From: Bacillota bacterium
GTDB lineage: Bacteria; Bacillota; Clostridia; Lachnospirales; Lachnospiraceae
Direction of reading: 5' to 3'
DNA length: 26,114 nt
Assembly (NCBI GenBank): GCA_023411225.1
Contig: JAEYPA010000167.1
Span: 1-26,114, forward strand
Below are positions 8,500 to 15,925 of the stretch, piece by piece; position 1 is the stretch's first letter, and every line of letters starts with the position of its first letter. The notes below the pieces were generated by a model that saw nothing but the letters and a program-made list of their open reading frames with translations, ran no database searches and was not told the DNA's origin. The position numbers were made by a program, and so were the translations under genes.

Positions 8500-8523
8500 C
8501 TATTTTTCTCTCTCTCATATAAT
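8495..8523 (+). promoter_or_regulatory. Promoter of the Arg-rich small protein gene
   Basis: TTCAAC at 8495-8500, a 17-base spacer and a consensus TATAAT at 8518-8523, giving a leader of about 23 nt with a strong AGAGGAG site at 8541-8547 and ATG at 8553. The -35 box is shared, on opposite strands, with the divergent operon promoter. Confidence 0.75.
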
Positions 8524-8552
8524 GGTATAAAACCCTTTATAGAGGAGAGAAT

Positions 8553-8633
8553 ATGGAACAGCAAGATGACTTTAGCAATATGGAACAACAAGATGACTTT
8601 AGAGATATGGAACAGGACTATGAATATTTTCAA
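8553..8633 (+). repeat. Three in-frame 27-bp tandem repeats inside the gene
   Basis: Copies at 8553-8579, 8580-8606 and 8607-8633. The first two differ at 3 of 27 bases; the third has diverged after its first nine bases. Each copy begins with ATGGAACA, so repeat expansion also multiplies possible start codons. Confidence 0.8.
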
Positions 8634-9017
8634 TCCCTTTATCCACAAGCGACCAAAAAGATTCAACAACTTATTGATGATCAGTGCGATCAGTTAGAAT
8701 ATAGTGGAAGTTGCATGTTTGATGAGATCCCAGACAAAGTACATCTCGATACTATGGTTGACAACATTTATAATAGGGCTGTAGAAATGGATAAGGATAA
8801 TCCGGAATTACAAGCAGAGGAGATGTCTGGAAATCCTTTATTTCCTCCAGTTCGTCCTTGCAGTGGCTTGGAATGTACCCCACCTCTTACGATTTCAGAC
8901 TTTAATCCATATGGAAGACCAAATTGGCTACGGCATTTGATTCAAACCATGCTCTACCATAATTTAATGTACCGCCGCATGCGCTACCGTAGGCATAGAC
9001 GTAGACGTAGATATTGA
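8553..9017 (+). CDS. Small conserved-type protein with acidic N-terminal repeats and Arg-rich tail
   Basis: Hypothetical protein of 154 residues, no transmembrane segment. Residues 1-27 are three copies of a nine-residue unit beginning MEQ (MEQQDDFSN, MEQQDDFRD, MEQDYEYFQ). The middle (about 24-75) is the conserved-looking core FQSLYPQATKKIQQLIDDQC, then LEYSGSCMFDEIPDKVHLD and NIYNRAVEMD. A proline-rich linker follows, then a strongly basic end (YRRMRYRRHRRRRRY). The acidic start with basic tail suggests electrostatic binding to nucleic acid or to a surface. From memory the core resembles an uncharacterised Lachnospiraceae family, but I cannot name it. The strong promoter and ribosome site imply good expression. 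Each repeat starts with ATG, so shorter products are conceivable. Confidence 0.8.
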   Translation: MEQQDDFSNMEQQDDFRDMEQDYEYFQSLYPQATKKIQQLIDDQCDQLEYSGSCMFDEIPDKVHLDTMVDNIYNRAVEMDKDNPELQAEEMSGNPLFPPVRPCSGLECTPPLTISDFNPYGRPNWLRHLIQTMLYHNLMYRRMRYRRHRRRRRY

Positions 9018-9052
9018 TAAAAATCACTTCCTATGCCTTCAAAGTTTAGTTG

Positions 9053-9154
9053 ACAAAAAAGCAGTCGCCATCGCCCTTGTCTTGCTTTGTCCCTTCGGCA
9101 CCTTCGATGCCTTGGACGGTTAGCGCTCATTGGCAATGACAACTGTTTTTTTGT
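9053..9154. terminator. Large structured bidirectional terminator element
   Basis: Outer 13-bp stem (9053-9065 with 9142-9154, one G-U) made of ACAAAAAAGCAGT and ACTGTTTTTTTGT. Inside it GCCA (9067-9070) pairs with TGGC (9131-9134), and a nested hairpin GTCC...GGCA...TGCC...GGAC lies at 9089-9117. T-runs on both strands fit termination of the convergent genes 8553-9017 and 9195-9986. It is more GC-rich and far longer than a simple terminator, so it may be a dispersed repeat (see findings). Confidence 0.7.
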
Positions 9155-9194
9155 AATGAACTCTATAGGCAGAGGTAAGTAAACATCGAAGTTT

Positions 9195-9986
9195 TTAGTA
9201 ATCTACGTTGATGATTGGGGTGGCCAGATACAGGGTGGTTTCCTCTTTCTTCTCATCATAAGAAAAGCCTATGTTGAGGTTTACCTTTTCTCCTTGAATC
9301 TCTATAGAATTGCTGAGATTCTTTGTGTAGGCATATACGGTATAGATACTGTCTGAACGGTTATCTGCCGTTACACTAGCTTGAAGTTCTTCTAATATAT
9401 CATTGGTAACTCTATTTTTATCCAAAAGACTTAACTTACCCTGGTACACACCGGTTAACAGGATAGAGGAGTCTACACTTTTAAGCCCTACCTCCTCTAA
9501 GGTATCTTCTATAATATTCTTGTAACCAATAACTGAGGACATATTGTCATAGATATCGATGGTTACATAGAGATATTGGGTAGTTTGCTTTATCCTTTCC
9601 TTATTCTCTGAGGTGATACTAATTGCCTCTATATCTGTCATGGATGCCTCACCCTTTGCTTTGGCGGTAACACTGATGGTAGTATTGCCTTTTACCACCT
9701 TTTTCTCTAAGGTATCCGTAATGCCTAGTTTCGAAGACACATGATCAATCAACTTCTCTTTATCCTCTGTTGTCAGGTATTTGTCACCAAAATTACCAAC
9801 CACCTGCAAAGTTCCTTTCACAGGTTTAACCTTGGTGTCTTCAAATGTCTTAACAAGCTTCTTATCATCCAAAAATCCGCGGTTCACGGTCAATTGAATA
9901 ACAACCACAACCGTCAGCATAGCTATTACATATAATACTATTTTTATCTTTTCCCAGGTAAACACCTGCTTTACTCTATTTAACAT
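9195..9986 (-). CDS. YwmB-like (DUF1779) membrane-anchored protein
   Basis: Protein of 263 residues with one N-terminal transmembrane helix (about 13-33, KIVLYVIAMLTVVVVIQ) and an extracytoplasmic domain. The C-terminal part, GVYQGKLSLLDKN, then YTVYAYTKNLSNSIEI and the ending TLYLATPIINVDY, follows the YwmB pattern of a beta-rich TATA-box-binding-protein-like fold. YwmB genes often lie near spoIID in spore formers; that neighbour is absent here, and the function is not established. The start is set at 9986: GGAGG lies 7 bases upstream, while the in-frame ATG at 10022 would almost coincide with the predicted transcription start. It has its own promoter (10030-10059) and ends at the structured terminator. 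Confidence 0.65.
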   Translation of the reverse strand: MLNRVKQVFTWEKIKIVLYVIAMLTVVVVIQLTVNRGFLDDKKLVKTFEDTKVKPVKGTLQVVGNFGDKYLTTEDKEKLIDHVSSKLGITDTLEKKVVKGNTTISVTAKAKGEASMTDIEAISITSENKERIKQTTQYLYVTIDIYDNMSSVIGYKNIIEDTLEEVGLKSVDSSILLTGVYQGKLSLLDKNRVTNDILEELQASVTADNRSDSIYTVYAYTKNLSNSIEIQGEKVNLNIGFSYDEKKEETTLYLATPIINVDY

Positions 9987-10029
9987 ATGGGTTCCTCCAA
10001 TACAATCTATCAATCTATCCATTTTCTGA

Positions 10030-10059
10030 AGTATACCCCCTATCCCTACTTTTATTCAA
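10030..10059 (-). promoter_or_regulatory. Promoter of the YwmB-like gene
   Basis: On the minus strand: TTGAAT (10059-10054), 18 bases, TATACT (10035-10030). It can also be read as a loose sporulation-type site (GAATA ... TATACTT), so the sigma factor is open. The predicted start near 10023 supports the downstream start codon at 9986. Confidence 0.5.
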
Positions 10060-10127
10060 AACTCGTATGAATTAATAAAAAGATATGTTATAGTAAAACA
10101 AATTTGTTAGTAGAAAGGGAATCCCTC

Positions 10128-10319
10128 TTGGCTTGTGAACTGGTACCAGATGCACTTAAGGGTTGTACCGGACGTTTCTTTGAAAGTACTGCCTATCAAA
10201 TAAATGAACAGGAAGCTGCCAGATTTGATCATACTTTTCCTACAAAAGAAAAACAGTCGGGACTTCCATCCCAACTGCGTTTTCAAAAGCTGTCTACCAC
10301 TAGCAAACCTAGACGGTAG
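10128..10319 (+). CDS. Uncertain small ORF, 63 residues
   Basis: A plus-strand frame starting at TTG 10128 with AAAGGGA about 7 bases upstream. The first 43 residues (CELVPDALKGCTGRFFEST, then AYQINEQEAARFDHTFPTKE) have a composition and codon choice that look coded, with no homology I recognise. The last 20 residues run through the hairpin at 10244-10277 and look random. It may be a genuine small protein, a gene truncated by rearrangement, or chance. A possible TATAGT -10 box lies at 10089-10094, with no good -35. This accounts for most of the 10023-10343 gap between YwmB and Nudix. Confidence 0.25.
   Translation: MACELVPDALKGCTGRFFESTAYQINEQEAARFDHTFPTKEKQSGLPSQLRFQKLSTTSKPRR
10244..10277 (-). 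terminator. Terminator downstream of the Nudix gene
   Basis: Minus-strand stem CAGT-T-GGGA / TCCC-G-ACTG (10277-10254) with one mismatch and a 6-base loop, followed by TTTTTCTTTT (10253-10244). It lies about 65 bases after the Nudix stop and inside the uncertain plus-strand ORF. Confidence 0.7.
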
Positions 10320-10343
10320 CGTCACCTTGCTGATTTATGATTG

Positions 10344-10907
10344 CTATAAAAACACTTCTTGCTCTTTTAATGCGTTATGCAGAATATTAAGTTCCTCCTG
10401 CATAATGCAGTGAGGAATTGAATTCTCTGCTACTGCTTTGAGGCACTGGCTAAAATCCATCCAGATTACCTCCTCCACTTCTTCCTGTTGCAGATATAAC
10501 GAGGAGATATTCACGTCTTTTATGATCATATAGATATTGCTGACTTGATTGTCAATAAAGGGAACTCCATAGAACTCCTCTTCATAGTGAATACGTCTTC
10601 TTCCACAGTAAATTAATTCAGAAGCATCCACTGTTAACCCTAATTCTTCCTTTAGTTCACGAAGAGCCGAGGGAATAAAGTCTACCCCCATTGGAATATG
10701 CCCCGCACTGGAGATGTCATAACATCCCGGGTAAGAATCTTTCATTTTACTTCGCTTTTGAAGTAGTATCTCTATGTTATCATTTACCTTGCGAAACAGC
10801 CATACATGGGCTGTCCGATGCAGAATTCCCTGTTGGTGGGCAATGATGCGATCAATAATCTTTCCGGTTGGATTGCCCTGTTCGTCAACAATGTCTAATA
10901 ATTCCAT
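10344..10907 (-). CDS. Nudix hydrolase (YfcD / IPP-isomerase-like subgroup)
   Basis: Cytosolic Nudix hydrolase of 187 residues, expected to cleave a nucleoside-diphosphate-linked substrate. The N-terminus MELLDIVDEQGNPTG and the HRTAHVWLF segment are typical of the YfcD-like subgroup. The Nudix box is GHIPMGVDFIPSALRELKEELGL over residues 69-91: the catalytic REXXEE part (Arg83, Glu84, Glu87, Glu88) is complete, but the first Glu of the box is Val75. The start at 10907 is preferred because AGAGGTG is 8 bases upstream of it and only 2 bases from the ATG at 10913. It follows the second chemoreceptor gene by about 33 bases, so the two are probably cotranscribed, with no obvious functional link. 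Confidence 0.88.
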   Translation of the reverse strand: MELLDIVDEQGNPTGKIIDRIIAHQQGILHRTAHVWLFRKVNDNIEILLQKRSKMKDSYPGCYDISSAGHIPMGVDFIPSALRELKEELGLTVDASELIYCGRRRIHYEEEFYGVPFIDNQVSNIYMIIKDVNISSLYLQQEEVEEVIWMDFSQCLKAVAENSIPHCIMQEELNILHNALKEQEVFL

Positions 10908-10940
10908 CCTCATTTCACCTCTGTCGAATTAAAACGTCTA

Positions 10941-12665
10941 CTATATATTGGCAAACTTGTCTGCTTCTCCTTGGAGAGTTTCCGTCACTTCCTGATTTGC
11001 CGTCATCTGTTTCCCAACATTATCCATCTGTTCTACAAGGCTGCTAGTACTCGTAGAAGCAGTTACCACACTCTGTGCACTTTCCTCCATAATTTTCATG
11101 ATATTCTGCATAGTTCCATCCATCTCCTGCATTTTCTCATTCAACAGAGAGGATTTCACGGTAAACTGCTGCATGGTCTCACTTACATAAACAGCATCAT
11201 TTTTATACTGTTCTCCTACGGAAACAAATTGGTCATAATCTGGGAGAATTGTTTCATTCACATATTGTATCACAGTATTCGACCCTTCCACCAGCTCTTT
11301 CACAGCAAGAATAACCATTTCATTAATCTTTTGAATTTTATTTGCAGTAATCTTTGTATTCTCCGCTAATTGCCTAATCTCATCTGCAACTACAGCAAAA
11401 CCTTTTCCTGCTTCTCCTGCATGAGCAGCTTCAATACTGGCATTTAGCGCTAGTAAATTGGTTTTCCCTGAAACACTTAAGATCTCTCCTGTCAGTTCAT
11501 TGACCTTATCTACACTGCTACTATTCTTAATTGCTCTTTGCAAGGCCTGCACAATCCCGTGAATCACTTCTGCTGTATGGTTACGATTTTCTTCTGCGCT
11601 ACTTTCCAGGTGATCTGCCCGTTTCTCCATCTCATTCGCGTATTCATTAAGACGATCCGATTCCTTGGCAATCGTCATAACCTCTTCACTGATTCCAGTA
11701 ACATCCTGAGTCAGTCCTACAGTGGTAGCAGACACCTCTTCCATTGTAGCAGATAGTTCCTCCATTACAGCAGACACATCACAGGCGTCTACATTGGCAG
11801 AGGAAACACTTTTTGTTACATTCTCTACAATATTTGTCATCTTTCCTGTATTGTCAATAATTTTCCCCATAACATCCTGGAGAGTCACGATAAATACATT
11901 GATCCCTTTTGTTAATTGTCCAATCTCATCCCTAGAAGAATAGGTAAGTCTCTCGGTCAGATCACCCCTCTCCTCTGCAATACTTGTTACAATCTGTTGG
12001 AGTTCACGTTCTGAACGACGTAGTGGACGTACAATGAGGATTCGACAACCCAGGACTGCAATCACTAAGAGTAGCGCAATCAGAACAAACATAATAATAG
12101 TAAAGATATTTGACCTCTGATATAAAGATTCTTGTTCTTCCTTCGCCTGATCGATCCCCTGTCTATTTATGAGATTCATGTCGTCAAGGAGCTTGCCTAT
12201 TTCATCCGACATAGTCGTCAAATCATTACTGGCACTCTCAACAGCACCCTCATAATCGCCTTTCCAACTCATCTCGATGGTGTTCTCATAAGTATTCAGA
12301 TACTCAGATAGCTGCCTATCAAAATGGTCATACAGCTCCTGTTCCTTGCTACCTACGATATTACTCATGTATGCCTCTTTATAAGCATTCACTTTCTCCT
12401 CAGAAACATTCATCAATTCCTCCACATTGTATTTATTCTTTCGGTCAGTGATACAATGCTGAAGCATCAGTTTCTGCATATTAACAAATTCCTCTGATAG
12501 AGAATCTAGGTTTGTAATACCTTCCAGATACGTTCCTGTAATCCGATTACTGGCCTTCTGTACCTTTTCTAGATTTCTACTTCCAATTATACAGGCAAAT
12601 AAGCCAATTAATGCCAGCAAAAAAATTGGGAGCAGTATTTTATTATTAATCTTCATATTCTTCAT
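10941..12665 (-). CDS. Methyl-accepting chemotaxis protein with four-helix-bundle sensor
   Basis: Chemoreceptor of 574 residues. TM1 at about 10-29, an all-helical extracellular domain of about 155 residues (4HB_MCP type, no cache motifs), TM2 at about 187-213, HAMP at about 209-262, then the signalling domain with the tip TNLLALNASIEAAHAGEAG and GFAVVADEIRQLAE. After the tip it has DYDQFVSVGEQYKNDA, closely similar to the other receptor in the window, so both use the same signalling-domain subtype with different sensors. Start at 12665: GGGGG lies 7 bases upstream. The region between the upstream terminator (12749-12787) and the start must contain the promoter, but I found neither a sigma-D nor a good sigma-A match. 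The Nudix gene follows closely. Confidence 0.93.
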   Translation of the reverse strand: MKNMKINNKILLPIFLLALIGLFACIIGSRNLEKVQKASNRITGTYLEGITNLDSLSEEFVNMQKLMLQHCITDRKNKYNVEELMNVSEEKVNAYKEAYMSNIVGSKEQELYDHFDRQLSEYLNTYENTIEMSWKGDYEGAVESASNDLTTMSDEIGKLLDDMNLINRQGIDQAKEEQESLYQRSNIFTIIMFVLIALLLVIAVLGCRILIVRPLRRSERELQQIVTSIAEERGDLTERLTYSSRDEIGQLTKGINVFIVTLQDVMGKIIDNTGKMTNIVENVTKSVSSANVDACDVSAVMEELSATMEEVSATTVGLTQDVTGISEEVMTIAKESDRLNEYANEMEKRADHLESSAEENRNHTAEVIHGIVQALQRAIKNSSSVDKVNELTGEILSVSGKTNLLALNASIEAAHAGEAGKGFAVVADEIRQLAENTKITANKIQKINEMVILAVKELVEGSNTVIQYVNETILPDYDQFVSVGEQYKNDAVYVSETMQQFTVKSSLLNEKMQEMDGTMQNIMKIMEESAQSVVTASTSTSSLVEQMDNVGKQMTANQEVTETLQGEADKFANI

Positions 12666-12748
12666 TTCATATCCCCCTACTATTAAAGGTATTTATCCTC
12701 GCTAAAGTCCGGTTGAGATGCAGAGATATTCTAAGAACTTTCCCATTC

Positions 12749-12787
12749 AAAAAAAAACATCTTCGTCAATTAGAATGACTAAGATGT
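12749..12787 (-). terminator. Terminator ending the mal operon
   Basis: Minus-strand stem ACATCTT-GTCA / TGAC-AAGATGT (12787-12757) with one mismatch and a 7-base loop, followed by nine T (12757-12749). It lies about 60 bases after the DUF6106-like gene and separates the mal operon from the second chemoreceptor gene. Confidence 0.88.
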
Positions 12788-12848
12788 CTTTTGTTGTATT
12801 AGAGTGAGATTCTTACATGAGCATAAAAGGTGCTACTTTATTATTCTA

Positions 12849-13346
12849 TTAATCCCGGTATATTACGCGGGGAACCACCATCTTAAGATGACTATATAAC
12901 GTATCATCCATCTGAATTAACACACATACAGTCCCTTGTTTATGAGTAATAACGATTGCGTACGGTGGTTTGTCAGAATCATTAGCGGAATAATTAATTT
13001 GTTTGCAATCCTGGTAATATGCCATACGTGGGGAGGACAGAGGTGCTATCAGTTCTGCCTGGGACAGGTCAAGATTCATCCCTGACTTTCTTTTTTCTTT
13101 CCGATAGATAATATCTATATCTAGTTCTTTATTAATCAGAGTATATTCATACTCTACAGAAAACCGCGGAAAGATTAGATAGTATGCGGCAAATCCAAGT
13201 ACGACAGCAAGAATCAAACCTATGGTGCCAAAGATAACCGTTGAAAATACCAGGGCTAATATACTGGCATAGATCAGTGCTCTATATATGAAATCTATAG
13301 AACGGTTACGGCGTTTGATTAATTGTTCGTATACTACTTCTGTCAT
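12849..13346 (-). CDS. DUF6106-like two-helix membrane protein
   Basis: Membrane protein of 165 residues: a short cytoplasmic N-terminus (EQLIKRRNRS), two adjacent hydrophobic helices (about 22-41 and 44-62) and a beta-rich C-terminal domain (VEYEYTLINKELDIDIIYRKEKRK onward is visible at 68-91). This layout resembles the DUF6106 family of Lachnospiraceae, whose function is unknown; the assignment is from memory. Start at 13346: AAAGGAGG lies about 7 bases upstream, a strong site. It is the last gene of the mal operon, 35 bases after the LacI-type regulator, and is followed by a terminator. Its link to sugar use may be only positional. Confidence 0.7.
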   Translation of the reverse strand: MTEVVYEQLIKRRNRSIDFIYRALIYASILALVFSTVIFGTIGLILAVVLGFAAYYLIFPRFSVEYEYTLINKELDIDIIYRKEKRKSGMNLDLSQAELIAPLSSPRMAYYQDCKQINYSANDSDKPPYAIVITHKQGTVCVLIQMDDTLYSHLKMVVPRVIYRD

Positions 13347-13381
13347 AAATGTCCTCCTTTAATGTCCCTATCTATCCAGGG

Positions 13382-14413
13382 TTAATAAATTGTCTTCGTG
13401 GATTCTCTAACCAGTAGACTTCCTGGTAAAATCACTTTTTTACATCCGCCTTCTTTTTTCATTAGATCAAAGAGCAGATTAATCATTGTTTTTGCCATTT
13501 CTTCTACAGGCTGCCTGATGGTGGTCAAACTTGGGACATAATAAGTCCCCATTTCTATTCCGTCAAAACCGGCAACAGAGTAATCCTCAGGAATAGTCTT
13601 TCCTGCTTCACGTATTGCCCTACTGGCTCCCAGAGCAAGACTATCTGCTATCGCATAAACCGCAGTAAAAGATTCCTTACCTGCCATCAGTCGTTTCATA
13701 AGTCGATATCCAGTTTCCATATTGTAGGCGTCATTTGGTCCATCCATGTGCATCACAAGCTCATCGATTATGGTTCTCCCATTATCTTTCAGTGCTTGTA
13801 TGTATCCCTGATAGCGAAGTAGTCCTATACTTTTATCATCTCTACTGGCAGAGATCATGGCTATCCTTTGATGTCCCTGTTTACAAAGATAGGTCACCAT
13901 CTTATAGCTTTCCGCATAGTCATCCACCGATACACACGCCCATTTGTTGGATTGTTCTTGGAATTCTTTTGGTATCCCCGTTGTGTTCAATACAAAGGGG
14001 ATATCAAGCTGGATTAGCTTCTCTAAGGTATGTGAGGTATTACCACCTAAAAAGATAATACCTTTAAGACGTTTTTCCTTAACTAACTCTATTGCCACAT
14101 CAATCTCATTTTCATGTTCTTCAACATGTTGTAATATAAATGAATACTTCCTCTCATAGGTCTCTCTTTCTATTATGCCTATCATACTAGAAAAGAAAGG
14201 ATTGGTAATACCTTTTATCAATACCGCGATAGTCTTTGCATGGGATCTTTTCAGATTACGTGCACTGTTATTCGGAATATAATTATGCTCACGAATTACA
14301 TTCATAATCATTTCCTTTGTCTCCGGATTGATATCCGGATGGTTATTTATGGCACGGGATACAGTACTAACGCCAACCCCGCATGCTTTCGCAATATCTT
14401 TTATCGTTTCCAT
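13382..14413 (-). CDS. LacI/GalR family regulator, probable maltodextrin repressor
   Basis: DNA-binding regulator of 343 residues. Residues 1-50 form the LacI helix-turn-helix and hinge (IKDIAKACGVGVSTVSRAIN, then YIPNNSARNLK). Residues about 60-340 are the sugar-binding-protein-like effector domain (IAVLIKGITNPFFSSMI, YAIADSLALGA, VAGFDGIEMGTYYVPSLTTI). It lies inside the mal operon, 21 bases after malQ, with a modest AAGGGA site. Its likely targets are the GTTATCGGTAAC boxes at 19199-19228 in front of malE, which would make it autoregulated. A MalR-type role with maltose or maltodextrin as inducer is inferred from position, not from the effector site. Confidence 0.88.
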   Translation of the reverse strand: METIKDIAKACGVGVSTVSRAINNHPDINPETKEMIMNVIREHNYIPNNSARNLKRSHAKTIAVLIKGITNPFFSSMIGIIERETYERKYSFILQHVEEHENEIDVAIELVKEKRLKGIIFLGGNTSHTLEKLIQLDIPFVLNTTGIPKEFQEQSNKWACVSVDDYAESYKMVTYLCKQGHQRIAMISASRDDKSIGLLRYQGYIQALKDNGRTIIDELVMHMDGPNDAYNMETGYRLMKRLMAGKESFTAVYAIADSLALGASRAIREAGKTIPEDYSVAGFDGIEMGTYYVPSLTTIRQPVEEMAKTMINLLFDLMKKEGGCKKVILPGSLLVRESTKTIY

Positions 14414-14434
14414 ATTCTTTCCCTTATCACTTCA

Positions 14435-15910
14435 TTATTCTCTTCCATATAATTTCGTTAATTCCCTAATCTCTCCTATTACAATACCAGTTATATCTCC
14501 TTTTTTCAAGCGCCATTTCCAATTTTCACCCAAAGTTGACGGAATATTTATCCTCGCTTCTCGCCCAAGACCTAAATAGTCTTGTATTGGAATGATGCAC
14601 AAATCTGCAACACTCGACATAGCCAATCTTATAAAATCAAAATGTAGCTCACTTCTAGGAGTTCGTCTGTTATTCATGTAGCGTAAGGAAAATTCTCTAT
14701 CATGATCATTCAGTGAATCGTACCAACCCTGAATGGTATCATTATCATGTGTTCCAGTATAGACAACACAGTTCTTATTATAATTATGAGGGAGATAATC
14801 ACTGGTCTCACGGGAGTCAAATGCGAATTGTAGTACCTTCATTCCAGGGAAACCAGAATCCTGCACCATCTGCTTTACGCTGTCCGTTAGGTATCCCAGA
14901 TCCTCCGCAATGATATTCTTCTCTCCTATTGCATCCTTTATGGCATGAATGAGATCCATTCCCGGACCCTTTTCCCAGTGTCCAAATTCTGCCGTCTTAT
15001 CCTGATATGGAATGGAATAATACTCATCAAATCCACGGAAATGATCCACTCGAAGAACGTCATACAGCTCCATCATAAAACTTACTCTTCTTATCCACCA
15101 TGCATACCCGGTTTGTTTGTGGTAGGTCCAGTCATATAAAGGATTACCCCACAGTTGGCCTGTAGCAGAAAATCCATCTACTGGGCAACCAGCCACAGCT
15201 TTTGGCTCCTTATTCTCATCAAATTGGAATAACTGTGGATTTGCCCAAGTATCTGCGCTATCTAGTGCCACATAGATAGGAATATCTCCAATAATCTCAA
15301 TCCCTTTTTCATTGGCATACTGATGAAGACGGTCCCATTGTTTCCGGAATAGATACTGTTGGAATTTATGAAAGTCGCATTGCTTTTTAAGTCTTTCTCT
15401 TTCCTTCTTTAGGGTCTGCTCCTGACGATGTCTTAGTGGCTCCTCCCACCTAATCCAGGAAATGCCATTATGTTCATCTTTTTCTGCCATAAAAAGGCTA
15501 TAATCTTCCAGCCAGAATGCATTCTCACGAACAAAATCCTCATAGTCCTTATCTGGTGTAAAGCGTTCAAAGGCTTTGGCTAACACCTTGTAACGCACCT
15601 CGTATAGCAATCCATAGTCAATAGATTCTTCATCCTGACCAAAATCTTGCTTTTCTAATTCCTCTGTTGTTAAAAGGCCACATTCCTTCAACTGATTTAA
15701 ATCTATATAGTAAGGATTCCCTGCAAAGGTGGAGAAAGACTGATATGGGGAATCCCCATATCCGGTCGGTCCGAGAGGCAGTATCTGCCACTTTCTTTGT
15801 CCTGCTTCACAGAGTTGATCCACAAATTCATACGCTTCTTTTGAAAAACACCCGATGCCATAATCAGATGGTAGTGAAAATATGGGAAGAAGTATTCCGC
15901 TTTCTCTCAT
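14435..15910 (-). CDS. malQ: 4-alpha-glucanotransferase (amylomaltase)
   Basis: GH77 enzyme of 491 residues that transfers glucan units between maltodextrins and releases glucose, in the cytosol. Substrate-site motif VDGFSATGQLWGNPLYDW at 244-261; catalytic nucleophile Asp289 in LRVDHFRGF; acid/base Glu336 in NIIAEDLG; third acid Asp389 in TGTHDNDT. All are intact and the length is normal. The start has AAGGAG 7 bases upstream. The gene begins 15 bases after malG. Together with the phosphorylase at 19331-21583 it converts imported dextrins to glucose and glucose-1-phosphate. Confidence 0.97.
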   Translation of the reverse strand: MRESGILLPIFSLPSDYGIGCFSKEAYEFVDQLCEAGQRKWQILPLGPTGYGDSPYQSFSTFAGNPYYIDLNQLKECGLLTTEELEKQDFGQDEESIDYGLLYEVRYKVLAKAFERFTPDKDYEDFVRENAFWLEDYSLFMAEKDEHNGISWIRWEEPLRHRQEQTLKKERERLKKQCDFHKFQQYLFRKQWDRLHQYANEKGIEIIGDIPIYVALDSADTWANPQLFQFDENKEPKAVAGCPVDGFSATGQLWGNPLYDWTYHKQTGYAWWIRRVSFMMELYDVLRVDHFRGFDEYYSIPYQDKTAEFGHWEKGPGMDLIHAIKDAIGEKNIIAEDLGYLTDSVKQMVQDSGFPGMKVLQFAFDSRETSDYLPHNYNKNCVVYTGTHDNDTIQGWYDSLNDHDREFSLRYMNNRRTPRSELHFDFIRLAMSSVADLCIIPIQDYLGLGREARINIPSTLGENWKWRLKKGDITGIVIGEIRELTKLYGRE

Positions 15911-15925
15911 ATGTTATCTCCTTCC

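Noticed and set aside
8464..8697. Plus-strand reading frame of 77 residues over the promoter region
   Set aside because: It overlaps the real gene at 8553 in another frame, starts before the promoter -35 box and has no ribosome site.
10107..10325. Minus-strand reading frame of 72 residues
   Set aside because: Composition is typical of antisense translation (Phe, Ser, Arg rich), it contains the Nudix terminator and has no ribosome site.
12666..12748. Sigma-D promoter for the second chemoreceptor
   Set aside because: A TAGA...ACCGGACT pair exists but the -10 part matches the GCCGATAA consensus poorly.
13735..14159. Plus-strand reading frames over the lacI gene
   Set aside because: They are antisense to a well-supported gene and show no ribosome sites or motifs.
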